Position numbers and translations under genes: made by a program. From Cellvibrionaceae bacterium 1162T.S.0a.05 (GTDB lineage: Bacteria > Pseudomonadota > Gammaproteobacteria > Pseudomonadales > Cellvibrionaceae), in assembly GCA_000964245.1 (NCBI GenBank), contig LANB01000001.1:785501-849500 (forward strand): a stretch of 64,000 nt of DNA, given 5' to 3'. The notes below the pieces were generated by a model, which worked only from the letters and a program-made list of their open reading frames with translations, did not search any database and had not been told where the DNA came from. The number at the start of each line of letters is the position of its first letter. Within the stretch, counting starts at the first letter, position 1. Below are positions 44,330 to 53,595 of the stretch, piece by piece.

Positions 44330-46480
44330 CTAGAGCTTGCCGTAATAGCCTTCTTTTAACGCGTCATACAAGTTCGCGGCACTGTGCTCCTCGCCCTCAT
44401 ATTCAACCTTTTCATTACCTTTCATTCTCACTTTACTGCCATCTTCCAGCTCAAAGACATACTCGGTATTTTCCAAATCTTTTTCTTTAACCAAAACGCC
44501 CTGAAAAGCTTCGGGATTAAAACGGAAAGTAGTACACCCTTTCAGGCCTTTTTCGTAAGCGTAAAGATAAATATGCTTGAACTCTTCATACGAAATATCC
44601 GTTGGCACATTGATGGTTTTGGAAATCGATGAATCTATCCATTGTTGGGCTGCTGCTTGTACATCCACATGTTGCTGCGGCGAAATGTCATCAGTGGTAA
44701 CGAAATAGCCCGGCAGATCGTCGAGTTCGGCCTTGTCATCTAAAAAATAGCGATAGGCAAGAAACTCATAGGAAAGTACGTCGACTTTTTCCTTGGTTTT
44801 CTTTCCTGGGCGAATAAGGTTGCGTGCATATTTATGCGCAAAACTCGGTTCGATTCCATTACTGGCGTTATTTGCGAGAGAGAGCGAAATGGTTCCCGTT
44901 GGTGCAATTGATGAATGATGACTAAAACGGCTGCCGTGCTCCTGCAATTGTTGATGTAATTCTGGGTCCTCTTCCGCAATTTTTTGCATGTAGCGACTGT
45001 AACGACTCCACAATATCCGACCGGGAATTTTATCGCCCGCTTTGATGCCGTCTTCAGTCATTTCAGGCCGTAAAGACAGCATCGCATCGCTGACTTCAAA
45101 GAGTTCATTCATAACAGGAGCCGGCCCTTTTTCTTTCGCCAACGCCAAGCCTTCACGCCATCCACCCAGAGCCAACTCCTTGCTGACTTGTTCTGTAAAA
45201 GCGATCGATGCGGGCGAACCATAAGCAATTTTTAACATCGTCATGGCTGAACCAAGCCCAAGAAAACCCATTCCGTGACGACGCTTCTCCCTGATTTCTT
45301 TTTGTTGTTCAGGTAAGGCAAGGCCATTAATCTCAACCACATTGTCGAGCATGCGAGTAAAAATACTGACAACCTTACGGTAGCGCTCCCAGTTAAACGA
45401 GGCCCGAGCAGTAAACGGCGAATCGACAAAACAACTTAAATTAATCGAACCCAGCAGGCAACTGCCATAAGGCGGTAAGGGTTGTTCACCGCAGGGATTC
45501 GTTGCCCGAATGTCTTCGCAGAACCACAGGTTATTCATTTCATTTACGCGATCAATCAATATAAAACCAGGCTCTGCATAATCATAGGTAGCGCTCATAA
45601 TCTGATTCCACAAACTACGCGCGGGGATACGTTTATAGATTCGGCAGGCACTCAAGCCTTTGTCGTTGCCAAGGTACTCACCAGGGTTTGGAACACGTCG
45701 CCAAAGAACTTTTTCCGTGTCATCAAGATCAAGATCTTCGTCCGCAGCTTCCCGGGCATTTAAAGGAAAGGACGGGGGCCACAGCGCATCATTTTTTACG
45801 GCTTCAATAAACTCGTCACAGATCAACAAACTTAAGTTGAATTGACGCAGTCGCCCATTTTCACGCTTCGCTTTTACAAATTCACGCACATCTGGGTGAT
45901 GGACATCAAATGTCGCCATCTGCGCTCCGCGTCGGCCACCTGCGGAGGACACCGTAAAACACATTTTGTCGAAGATATCCATAAAGGACAGAGGGCCGGA
46001 AGTGTAAGCACCCGCACCGGAAACAAAAGCGCCGCGCGGTCGCAAGGTAGAAAATTCATAACCGATACCGCACCCAGCTTTCAGCGTTAGCCCGGCTTCG
46101 AGGTTTTTCTGCAGAATATCCTGCATGGAATCCCGAATCGTGCCCGAGACAGTACAGTTAATGGTTGAAGTGGAGGCCTTGTAGGCTTGCGCTCCCGCAT
46201 TGGAGAGGATACGGCCTGCAGGGACAGCCCCGTTCTCCAGCGCCCACAAAAAGGTCTTCTCCCATTCGGCCTGTTTGCTCACTTCTACCTCAGCCAGGGC
46301 TTTTGCGACACGCCGCCAGCTGTCGGAAATACGTTGGTCGACGGGTTTGCCCTGCTTGTCTTTCAGCCGGTATTTTTGCTCCCAAATATCGACAGAGGCG
46401 GCTTGCATAGGTAACTCGACCGTTGCCGATTCACCGGCCAAACCACTAGATATAGATACTTCTTTCATTCCCAACCCCAA
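44330..46480 (-). CDS. nrdJa: Class II (B12-dependent) ribonucleotide reductase, catalytic subunit
   Basis: This 716-residue protein has the hallmarks of class II reductase: STINCTVSGTIRDSM near the first active-site cysteine, GCGIGYEFSTLRPRGA, ATNPCGEQPLPPYGSCLLGS with the radical-site cysteine, and GMGFLGLGSAMTMLKI. It converts ribonucleotides to deoxyribonucleotides with adenosylcobalamin and does not need oxygen, so it supports growth at low oxygen. The start MGLGMKEVSIS is at 46480; a second ATG four codons in is possible. A perfect FNR/ANR box lies 46 bp upstream, consistent with anaerobic induction. No cobalamin riboswitch fits in the 113-bp gap to the next gene. Confidence 0.94.
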   Translation of the reverse strand: MGLGMKEVSISSGLAGESATVELPMQAASVDIWEQKYRLKDKQGKPVDQRISDSWRRVAKALAEVEVSKQAEWEKTFLWALENGAVPAGRILSNAGAQAYKASTSTINCTVSGTIRDSMQDILQKNLEAGLTLKAGCGIGYEFSTLRPRGAFVSGAGAYTSGPLSFMDIFDKMCFTVSSAGGRRGAQMATFDVHHPDVREFVKAKRENGRLRQFNLSLLICDEFIEAVKNDALWPPSFPLNAREAADEDLDLDDTEKVLWRRVPNPGEYLGNDKGLSACRIYKRIPARSLWNQIMSATYDYAEPGFILIDRVNEMNNLWFCEDIRATNPCGEQPLPPYGSCLLGSINLSCFVDSPFTARASFNWERYRKVVSIFTRMLDNVVEINGLALPEQQKEIREKRRHGMGFLGLGSAMTMLKIAYGSPASIAFTEQVSKELALGGWREGLALAKEKGPAPVMNELFEVSDAMLSLRPEMTEDGIKAGDKIPGRILWSRYSRYMQKIAEEDPELHQQLQEHGSRFSHHSSIAPTGTISLSLANNASNGIEPSFAHKYARNLIRPGKKTKEKVDVLSYEFLAYRYFLDDKAELDDLPGYFVTTDDISPQQHVDVQAAAQQWIDSSISKTINVPTDISYEEFKHIYLYAYEKGLKGCTTFRFNPEAFQGVLVKEKDLENTEYVFELEDGSKVRMKGNEKVEYEGEEHSAANLYDALKEGYYGKL

Positions 46481-46525
46481 GATATTGTGATACCGCTATT
46501 TAAACGCAGCTGAATCACAGGGCGC

Positions 46526-46539
46526 TTGATCTTTATCAA
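46526..46539. promoter_or_regulatory. FNR/ANR-type box upstream of nrdJ
   Basis: TTGATCTTTATCAA matches the TTGAT-N4-ATCAA consensus of FNR/ANR/DNR regulators exactly. It is centred about 53 bp upstream of the nrdJa start codon and also lies beyond the 3' end of the symporter gene. Confidence 0.75.
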
Positions 46540-46593
46540 ATGCTTGAGACTTTCACTGAAATTCCGTGAGGGATCTGTGGCGTGATCAGCCAA

Positions 46594-47988
46594 TCAAGGC
46601 TGACGGGAGAGGCGTTCGAGCGAGAGTATAAGTACGCCGACAATAATGCCCGGCAAGCCTTCATAAATATGCGCATGAAGCCCGCACACGCGCCACAGAA
46701 TGGCGACGCCCAAGCCGGCCAGAAGGGCCAGAATACTCAGCCGTTCACTTGGCCTTTGTTTAAATACATAAAAGAGTAACAGTGGTGCAAGCGCGCTGGC
46801 CAAGCCAGACCAGGCAAAAAGCACCAACGAAAAAACACTTTGATTGTTTGAAAGCGCAAGCAGAAGTGCAGCGATACAAATACAAAGCGTGGCAATTTTC
46901 AAGCTGCGCGTTTTTTTTATCTCACCCGGTACCAGGTCGTGGGTTACCGCTGCCGAACAACTTAACACCAGGGAATCGGCTGTCGACATTGTTGCGGCGA
47001 AAATACCGGCCAAGATTAAACCGACCCAGAATTCCGGTAAGAGGGTGAGCGCCATTGAAGGCAACGCGAGTTCAGCATCAAAGCTTCCAATTTTACTGAA
47101 GTACAAACGGGAGAGCATGCCCACACCCGTTGCCATAAAATAAAAAAGTACAAACCAGAGGTAGTACCATAATCTGGCTTGTACCATCAGTTGACTATTT
47201 TTGAGCGTAATAAAACGCAACATAATGTGTGGTTGACCGATAACGGAAAAACCGGCAAAAACCCACGCAATGATAAAAAGCAATAAACCTCTCATACCCG
47301 GCAACAGTAAATCGCCGGGAATCCAGTCTGTGTAACCCTCAATTTGCTGCAGCTTTCGCCAGGCAAGGTCCAATCCGCCCTGATTATTGATGGCAACAAT
47401 GAGCAGGATCGCCATGGCAATAATCATCACTAAGGATTGGGCGACATCCGTCCAGATGGACGCACGAATTCCCCCCGCCATACAATACAAGCCTACCATG
47501 ACTGCCCCCACACAAGCCCCAGCCCATAGCGGCCAGTCCAACAAAACGTGCAGCGCTTTGCTTCCCGCAACCAACTGGGCAGCGGCGTAAGCAATTAAAA
47601 ATACGAGAGAAACAAGCGCGATTGTTCGCTGTAATTTTGATAGGGGAGTGCCGTGCCAGTGGCTAATCACACCCGCATAACTTGCCTGCCCACTTTTATC
47701 TGCCGCTGTTTTCAGTGGTTTATGAATTAACAGCGAGGCAATGAAATCACCAGCGATCCAACCCAGCATCAACCATAGCGCGGCCATACCGACGTGATAG
47801 GTATAACCGATCACACCGATAAACATGTAACCGCTATTATTGGTCGCAACCGCAGACAAACCAACAAAGGCGGGTGGTATCGTGGAACTCGCAAGGTAGT
47901 AGTCGTTTTTTGTTCCACGACTTTTAAAAAAAGACGAAAGCCCAACCAGTGTAAAGAATGCGAGAAAACCAAGAAAAGATAGCAGCAC
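46594..47988 (-). CDS. Sodium/solute symporter (SSS, PutP-like)
   Basis: This 464-residue protein has about 13 hydrophobic helices, typical for the SSS family. Visible landmarks are NDYYLASSTIPPAFVGLSAV and the sodium-site helix pair around ILAGIFAATMSTADSLVL, the strongest family motif. The closest visible resemblance is to sodium/proline symporters. The start is a GTG at 47986-47988 with weak ribosome signal; no better start lies nearby. It begins 12 bp after the TPR gene stop and reads in the same direction as ectABC-ask, so it may be the last gene of the ectoine operon. Uptake of ectoine, proline or another osmolyte is an inference from context. Confidence 0.85.
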   Translation of the reverse strand: MLLSFLGFLAFFTLVGLSSFFKSRGTKNDYYLASSTIPPAFVGLSAVATNNSGYMFIGVIGYTYHVGMAALWLMLGWIAGDFIASLLIHKPLKTAADKSGQASYAGVISHWHGTPLSKLQRTIALVSLVFLIAYAAAQLVAGSKALHVLLDWPLWAGACVGAVMVGLYCMAGGIRASIWTDVAQSLVMIIAMAILLIVAINNQGGLDLAWRKLQQIEGYTDWIPGDLLLPGMRGLLLFIIAWVFAGFSVIGQPHIMLRFITLKNSQLMVQARLWYYLWFVLFYFMATGVGMLSRLYFSKIGSFDAELALPSMALTLLPEFWVGLILAGIFAATMSTADSLVLSCSAAVTHDLVPGEIKKTRSLKIATLCICIAALLLALSNNQSVFSLVLFAWSGLASALAPLLLFYVFKQRPSERLSILALLAGLGVAILWRVCGLHAHIYEGLPGIIVGVLILSLERLSRQP

Positions 47989-48000
47989 TGGACTCGTCGC

Positions 48001-48951
48001 CTAAACCTTTCGATTGTTGAGAATCGCTTTCACAGCTTCATGCTCTCGCAAACCTTGAAGTGCGGGATCATCCTGAATGTATTCAAGATAACTTTCCCTT
48101 CTTCTCACAGCTTGCTTTAAATAATAAATCGCATCTTCAACCTGATTAAGCGCAGAGTAGGCACAAGCTAATTGATAAAATGCGTGACTATTCTCACCAT
48201 CTATTTTTAAAGCTTGGTGGCAAAGATTCGACGCCCACTGCGGCTCGCCTAATTCCAGCACGGCATCAGCCTTGTAGCTTAACGCCTCGCAATCATCACG
48301 GCGTAACTTCAAGATCTCGTCGTAAATCTTAATTTTATTTGACGGTGCACTTTCCTGCTGTGCTCGTAACCAAAGCGCCTGTATTTCATTCGTCAACTCA
48401 ATTTCTTCACGGTTCGCTTCGATATGCCGCGTTTTCTGTTGTAATTGTTTTTCAATTGCGGCAAGACGCTTCTCATATTCACTCACAAGCTTGGATATTT
48501 CCTCATCCGCTAAACTATGAACACGCTCTTTCATTTCGCGAATGGACGTCCACCCCACAAGCACTAAAATCGAACTTGCGGCAGCAATCAAATAAAAGAA
48601 GTAGGTTATTGTATCAGTGGCATAGGTTACCGCTCTATCGACGGCGTTGTGCTCGCGGTCAACGACTTTCTGTATTAATTCTTGACGTGTTTGCGCATGA
48701 TCAATACGTAACTGTTTTATTTCATCAAGCACATACCGTTCAACAAACGGCGAGTACAGTGGTTGCGTTAAATTCTCAATCTGCTCCTCTGCTTTTGTTT
48801 GCATTGTTGCCAGCTCGCCTGGCTTTTCGCTGCGGGCTTCGTCGTTTTGCTCGCCGCCTGACTCACTGACGCTTCCTGTATTAGCGAAAAGATCGACGCC
48901 AGGGAAGGCCAGCGCCGCCAGCAATATAAAAAAGCCCGATTTATTTATCAT
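48001..48951 (-). CDS. Membrane protein with coiled coil and TPR repeats
   Basis: The ATG at 48949-48951 overlaps the ask stop as ATGA, showing translational coupling; this gives 316 residues. An N-terminal signal or helix (GFFILLAALAFPGVDLFA) and a second membrane helix (FFYLIAAASSILVLVGWTSI) flank a charged periplasmic stretch of about 90 residues. A cytoplasmic coiled coil follows (EISKLVSEYEKRLAAIEKQL), then two or three TPR units such as CEALSYKADAVLELGEPQWA and HAFYQLACAYSALNQVEDAI. TPRs bind proteins. The link with ectoine genes is only positional; it could scaffold or sense membrane state for the following symporter. Confidence 0.75.
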   Translation of the reverse strand: MINKSGFFILLAALAFPGVDLFANTGSVSESGGEQNDEARSEKPGELATMQTKAEEQIENLTQPLYSPFVERYVLDEIKQLRIDHAQTRQELIQKVVDREHNAVDRAVTYATDTITYFFYLIAAASSILVLVGWTSIREMKERVHSLADEEISKLVSEYEKRLAAIEKQLQQKTRHIEANREEIELTNEIQALWLRAQQESAPSNKIKIYDEILKLRRDDCEALSYKADAVLELGEPQWASNLCHQALKIDGENSHAFYQLACAYSALNQVEDAIYYLKQAVRRRESYLEYIQDDPALQGLREHEAVKAILNNRKV

Positions 48952-50381
48952 GACGCGAGGCAAATTGCTCTGCCGTGATCGTGCACTTCAACCATTGCAG
49001 CATGCAAACTTTTTACCGTGGACTCATAATCGCTTTCGTCAATCACAAACTGCATATCAACCTGCCGCATTGATTGGTGAACCGCAAGCAAACTAATTTT
49101 TTTCTCTGCCAGAGCCTGTACTGTCTCAGCCAAAATACCAGGCACTTTCATATCACTTCCAATTGCGGAAACAATCGCGACTTTTTTCTGATCAATTTCA
49201 GCTTCAGGGAATTGTGATTCGATTTCTGCACGAATTCGCTTGATCGTTTTTAAATTGCTTTTCAGATAGTGTGCAAGTGTGTTGGCATTAATATCTTTCG
49301 CGACAATATGCGCCTTGAAGCGTTTAATGACTTTCAATACCTCCACATCGTAGTCGTGAATATTGCCGACCATATCCTGATCAAAAATTTCCAGGGCATA
49401 GACACCTTTACAACCGGCAACAATTTCTACACAGGGCGTGTCACTGCAGTAATCCGTGGTAATGAGTGTGCCCGCATGATCAGGTTCGAAGGTATTACGC
49501 ACTCTGAGTGGGATTTTACTTTGCCGCAATCCTTTCGCTGCTCTGGGGTGAATAGCTTCCATTCCGAGATTGGCTAACTGGTCAGCAACATCATAATTTG
49601 TTCGGCCAATCGGAACTGCATTGACTTCGCCAACCAATCGCGGGTCCGCACTGCTTAGATGAAATTCCTTGTGGATAATGGCTTCACTCGCCTGACTCAG
49701 AACCGCCAAACGACTGAAAGTCATCTCGCTGTAGCCACGATCAAAAGTCGACATTAGCCCGTGCCGACTGTGGGCATAGCCGGTTACGATTGGCAATTGT
49801 GTTTCAACATCAAGTTTATTCAGTGCTTCCTCGATACGCTCATCTAACGTGAGATGTTGACGCGTTCGCCACCCGGTTAAATCAACGAAACACGCATTGA
49901 CACCATCCCTGCGAAGCAAGGCTGCCATATTCCATGCACTGTGTGCCTCACCAATGCTCGCCAACATTTCGCGAACAGTATTTAAATGACTCGCCAAACT
50001 GAAATGCCCATGCTGGCATAGTGTCTGCAACCCAAGTAAACATCGACGTGCCTCATCCATCCGCGCCTTTAAAAAATCATTGGCTTGATCAAGCAGGTCC
50101 AATTCCGCGAACAACGCTGCATTAATTTCTCGCAGAGCTGTATGTAAATCCTCAAATTCGCGCAACCAACTGCCATCTTCCATCCCGGCACTGAACAAGC
50201 CATACACACCGGGCTTACCACTCTTCTTGTGCTCCAATAAACGATCGGTCACGCCTGCATAAGCTGACACAACAAAAATTCGGCCGTAGGGCTTGCAACG
50301 CTGTTTGTTTAAAATAATATTGTCCCGGACCGATGAATAGTCACTCATCGAGGTCCCGCCAATTTTCTCCACTGTATGCAT
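48948..50381 (-). CDS. ask: Aspartokinase, ectoine-type
   Basis: This 477-residue aspartate kinase is the kind found at the end of ectoine operons. It makes aspartyl phosphate for aspartate semialdehyde, the precursor of ectoine, usually without feedback inhibition by lysine or threonine. The N-terminus HTVEKIGGTSM carries the kinase KxGGTS motif. FHLSSADPRLVG and the downstream RTNYDVADQLANLGMEAIHP are substrate- and ATP-binding segments, and two ACT domains occupy about 320-477 (KKVAIVSAIGSDMKVPGI). It lies 98 bp after ectC on the same strand; no terminator separates them. Its stop overlaps the next gene. Confidence 0.92.
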   Translation of the reverse strand: MHTVEKIGGTSMSDYSSVRDNIILNKQRCKPYGRIFVVSAYAGVTDRLLEHKKSGKPGVYGLFSAGMEDGSWLREFEDLHTALREINAALFAELDLLDQANDFLKARMDEARRCLLGLQTLCQHGHFSLASHLNTVREMLASIGEAHSAWNMAALLRRDGVNACFVDLTGWRTRQHLTLDERIEEALNKLDVETQLPIVTGYAHSRHGLMSTFDRGYSEMTFSRLAVLSQASEAIIHKEFHLSSADPRLVGEVNAVPIGRTNYDVADQLANLGMEAIHPRAAKGLRQSKIPLRVRNTFEPDHAGTLITTDYCSDTPCVEIVAGCKGVYALEIFDQDMVGNIHDYDVEVLKVIKRFKAHIVAKDINANTLAHYLKSNLKTIKRIRAEIESQFPEAEIDQKKVAIVSAIGSDMKVPGILAETVQALAEKKISLLAVHQSMRQVDMQFVIDESDYESTVKSLHAAMVEVHDHGRAICLAS

Positions 50382-50488
50382 TTTCCAGAATTTCCTTTGA
50401 TTTTATTACTACCCCATGAATATTCCATCAATACCCATGGGCACCTCTCAATTCAAACGGTACACACCACTATTTTATTTTTTGTTAA

Positions 50489-50890
50489 TCAGGAAAGCGC
50501 ATCGGCATACAATTCGTAAGCACCTTTATCATTGTGCACTTCCTTGCCATTTAAGGGCGGATTGAAAACACAAGCCATCACCATCGGCTCTGCTGCATGC
50601 AAGCGATGCTTGTCGTGTTTATCTAGAATGTAGAGCGTTCCTGCCTCTATCTGATAAACTTGATTATCGTCCAGAGTTTCGACTTCCCCCTTGCCGGAAA
50701 TACAATAAACCGATTCAAGATGATTCTGATAGTGCATTTCAAAATCAGCACCTTTGTTAATTCTTGTAATGTGAAAGGAAAAACCCATATTGTCATCCTT
50801 CAATAACATACGCGTACTTTCCCAATTACCATCAGGAGAGATAATATTTCTATTGGATTTTTTTTCTTTAGCATAATGTCTGACTATCAT
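50489..50890 (-). CDS. ectC: Ectoine synthase EctC
   Basis: This 133-residue cupin protein closes the ring of N-gamma-acetyl-diaminobutyrate to form ectoine, the last step. The chain begins MIVRHYAKEKKSNRNIISPD and contains the cupin metal-site region YQNHLESVYCISGKGEVETL and LDKHDKHRL. The length is normal. It starts 14 bp after ectB and belongs to the ectABC operon. No ectD hydroxylase follows, so hydroxyectoine is not expected from this locus. Confidence 0.96.
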   Translation of the reverse strand: MIVRHYAKEKKSNRNIISPDGNWESTRMLLKDDNMGFSFHITRINKGADFEMHYQNHLESVYCISGKGEVETLDDNQVYQIEAGTLYILDKHDKHRLHAAEPMVMACVFNPPLNGKEVHNDKGAYELYADALS

Positions 50891-50904
50891 TGTATTCCTC
50901 GAAC

Positions 50905-52200
50905 TTAGCTAGCTAGAAAATAGACTTTTTCAGGCTGAATGTGCTTAACATTCGTGCAAACTTCCGCAATGGCCTCTTCAAGAATATTAAGGCCTCGAGT
51001 AAGTTCGTCTTGCGAGATTGTGAGCGGACACAAGCACTTCACAACTTGATCATCCGCGCCACTCGTTTCGATGATCAAACCTTTTGCAAAGGCAGCAGTA
51101 GAAATTTTCCCGGCTAACTCGCCGTTGATACAGTTAATCCCCTGGAACATCCCCCTCCCGCGGGTAGTGAAACTGCCCTCGCCGTATTTCTCGACAATTT
51201 GCTGCAACCGCTGCTGCATGTAGTGCCCTTTTGCTTTCACTTGTCGCGAAAACGTCTCGTCGCTCCAGTAGTGGTGAATCGCCGTTTCGGCAGTAACAAA
51301 GGCCAAATTGTTTCCTCTAAACGTACCGTTGTGCTCGCCGGGTTTCCACTGGTCTAACTCCGGCTTCATCAGCACCACGGCGAAGGGTAAGCCATAACCG
51401 CTCAAGGATTTTGACAGCGTGATAATATCGGGTTCGATACCGGCTTCTTCAAAACTGAAAAAGTCACCGCTACGGCCGCAACCGGCTTGAATATCATCCA
51501 CAATGAACAGTAAATCGTGCTTGCGGCAAACTGCCTGCAAGTTGCGCAACCACTCTGCACTTGCAACATTGATCCCGCCTTCACCTTGAATGGTTTCAAC
51601 AATTACCGCTGCCGGCGAGTTAATACCGCTGCTCGAATCTGCCAATACTTTATCGAGGTATTCGGTTGTATCAATTTGGTCACCGAGGTACTTATCATAG
51701 GGTAAGCGGTGCGTACCACTGAGACTCACACCAGCTGCATCGCGATGGTGTGCATTTCCCGTTGCCGCTAAAGAACCGAGACTGACCCCATGAAAACCGT
51801 TCGTGAACGTCACAATGTTTTGCTCGCCTTTCACATTGCGCGCAATCTTCATCGCGGCTTCCACTGCATTGGTACCCGTTGGCCCGGTAAATTGCACAAC
51901 ATACTCCATCCCTCTTGGGTCAAGTATTTTTTCTTTAAACGCTTTTAGAAAGTCCGCTTTCGCACGCGTGTGCAAGTCAAGGCCGTGGGCAATGCCATCG
52001 TTTTCAATGTATTCCAATAACCGTTTCTTAAACAGTGGATTGTTGTGGCCGTAATTCAATGTTCCCGCTCCCGCGAGAAAATCCAGATAGCGCGTTCCTT
52101 CACTGTCCCACATGTATGCGTTTTCCGCGCGCTCGAAGACACAGGGGAATGCCCGCGCATAACTCTGCACTTCTGACTCAATCTCTTTAAAAATTTTCAT
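50905..52200 (-). CDS. ectB: L-2,4-diaminobutyrate aminotransferase EctB
   Basis: This 431-residue class III pyridoxal-phosphate aminotransferase makes diaminobutyrate from aspartate semialdehyde with glutamate. Visible motifs are YLDFLAGAGTLNYGHNNP, TGTNAVEAAMKIAR, VIVETIQGEGGINVAS, FIVDDIQAGCGRSG, and TLSKSLSGYG, which holds the pyridoxal-binding lysine. The start overlaps the ectA stop by 4 bp (ATGA). Confidence 0.97.
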   Translation of the reverse strand: MKIFKEIESEVQSYARAFPCVFERAENAYMWDSEGTRYLDFLAGAGTLNYGHNNPLFKKRLLEYIENDGIAHGLDLHTRAKADFLKAFKEKILDPRGMEYVVQFTGPTGTNAVEAAMKIARNVKGEQNIVTFTNGFHGVSLGSLAATGNAHHRDAAGVSLSGTHRLPYDKYLGDQIDTTEYLDKVLADSSSGINSPAAVIVETIQGEGGINVASAEWLRNLQAVCRKHDLLFIVDDIQAGCGRSGDFFSFEEAGIEPDIITLSKSLSGYGLPFAVVLMKPELDQWKPGEHNGTFRGNNLAFVTAETAIHHYWSDETFSRQVKAKGHYMQQRLQQIVEKYGEGSFTTRGRGMFQGINCINGELAGKISTAAFAKGLIIETSGADDQVVKCLCPLTISQDELTRGLNILEEAIAEVCTNVKHIQPEKVYFLAS

Positions 52201-52715
52201 TGCTTACTCTCCTTAACTGGTCCAATTGTTACCAGCACTTCAGTTTCATGTTCGTTTTCAAAATGGAGATCTCTGTCCAACCACACTTCTGATGCGATCG
52301 AACTACTCAACTCTTTCGCGAGACGACGAAATAACGCCCACGAGGCTTCGTTATCCGGGCTGATAGTCGTCTCAATGAAATTTACGTCTCGGCAGCTTTC
52401 TCTTTCCAGTATTGCCTTGAGCATGTTCTTCGCCAGACCCGCACCACGTGCGCGCTCAGCAATGGCGACTTGCCATACAAAAAGCGTGTCAGGCCGTTCG
52501 CTTAATCGGTAAGCGGACACTGAACCAACCAGGCCACCTTCAAATTCCGCAACAATGGACGTAGCGGCGAAATGGCTGCATTGCAGGAAATTGCAGTAAG
52601 CAGAATTGGTGTCGAGAGGAGGACTTTCCGCAATCAATCGGTGGACTGCCATACCATCCCTCAAGGTAGGAGGACGAAGCCTGATCTGGTCTCTTGCCAG
52701 TGCTTCACTATTCAT
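52197..52715 (-). CDS. ectA: L-2,4-diaminobutyrate N-acetyltransferase EctA
   Basis: The ATG at 52713-52715 gives 172 residues, normal for EctA; a TTG seven codons earlier is less likely. It is a GNAT acetyltransferase: IRLRPPTLRDGMAVHRLIAE at the start, the acetyl-CoA-binding VAIAERARGAGLAKNML loop (R/Q-x-x-G-x-G/A) and FIETTISPDNEASWALFRRL, an EctA-specific stretch. It acetylates diaminobutyrate. It is the first gene of the operon, divergent from the ectR-like gene, with about 160 bp of shared regulatory region. Confidence 0.95.
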   Translation of the reverse strand: MNSEALARDQIRLRPPTLRDGMAVHRLIAESPPLDTNSAYCNFLQCSHFAATSIVAEFEGGLVGSVSAYRLSERPDTLFVWQVAIAERARGAGLAKNMLKAILERESCRDVNFIETTISPDNEASWALFRRLAKELSSSIASEVWLDRDLHFENEHETEVLVTIGPVKESKQ

Positions 52716-52875
52716 AATATTTAGACTACTAATCAATATTTCTTGATATTTCTGTTTTACTAAGGCGCTTTACTTCATTTATTTGATCTAAATGAGAAAA
52801 AACGCTGTATTCACGCCATAAATCCGTTTTAATTTTCGGTTTTATTTAGTGTTGTAAATATAGTACTCTAAATAT
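52716..52875. promoter_or_regulatory. Divergent ectA / ectR regulatory region
   Basis: This AT-rich 160-bp gap contains an imperfect dyad near 52732-52750 (ATCAATATTTCTTGATAT) close to ectA. A possible -10-like TACTCTAAATAT lies just before the ectR-like gene. A MarR-type repressor encoded next to the operon usually binds such a region. The exact sites are inferred. Confidence 0.4.
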
Positions 52876-53502
52876 ATGACTGAAATCAACCAAGGGAACG
52901 CACGAAAAACGCCCTCAACGCACGAAAGATCCTTTAGCCCCCTAAATAAGCAGCGCTATAATGGGCCGCTGGCGGAAGAACTGGGGGAATCGCTTTTGAA
53001 TAGTATTGAAGAAGTACTGGTCGCGCTTCGGCGCGTTATTCGGGCAACGGATTTGCACTCGAAACATCTCGCGAAAACAACCGGGCTGACCGCGCCTCAG
53101 ATTTTGCTCTTACAAACCATTCGAGATAAAGGTGAAGTCACAATTGGCGAACTGGCAAATGAAATGAGCCTGAGTCAGGCAACAGTCACCACTATTCTGG
53201 ACCGCCTCGAGAAACGCGCGCTGGTCTATCGACAGCGCTCAGAAGAAGACAAGCGAAAAGTTCACGCCCACCTCACCGAAGAAGCACAAGAGACACTGAA
53301 GGCAGCGCCCATCCCCCTGCAGGACCAATTCGCACGCCAATTCGACGACTTGCAGGAATGGGAGCAAACTATGATTATTTCCGCGCTGCAACGCGTTGCA
53401 CAAATGATGGACGCGCAACACATCGATGCGTCCCCCGTACTGGATGTCGGCCACCTCGACCGACACAGTACCGGTATAGAAAAACCTGATGCTTACAATT
53501 AA
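52876..53502 (+). CDS. ectR: MarR-family regulator of ectoine genes (EctR-like)
   Basis: This 208-residue protein has a winged-helix MarR domain at about 45-165. It has the helices LLNSIEEVLVALRRVIRATD, recognition helix MSLSQATVTTILDRLEKRAL, and the wing RQRSEEDKRKVHAHLTEE. EctR proteins are MarR-type repressors that control ectABC in halotolerant bacteria and often autoregulate. The divergent position beside ectA supports this. N-terminal and C-terminal tails of about 40 residues are disordered-looking. The function is inferred from family and context. Confidence 0.88.
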   Translation: MTEINQGNARKTPSTHERSFSPLNKQRYNGPLAEELGESLLNSIEEVLVALRRVIRATDLHSKHLAKTTGLTAPQILLLQTIRDKGEVTIGELANEMSLSQATVTTILDRLEKRALVYRQRSEEDKRKVHAHLTEEAQETLKAAPIPLQDQFARQFDDLQEWEQTMIISALQRVAQMMDAQHIDASPVLDVGHLDRHSTGIEKPDAYN

Positions 53503-53595
53503 TCACAATACGATCACGAAAAACGCTAACGGTATTGAACTTTCTCTGGCCACACGGCTCTACAATTCCGTTTCCACCATACAGGAAGTAGCACA

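Noticed and set aside
46481-46593. Cobalamin riboswitch before the B12-dependent reductase
   Set aside because: The gap is only 113 bp and lacks a B12-box-like sequence; a perfect FNR-type box is present instead.
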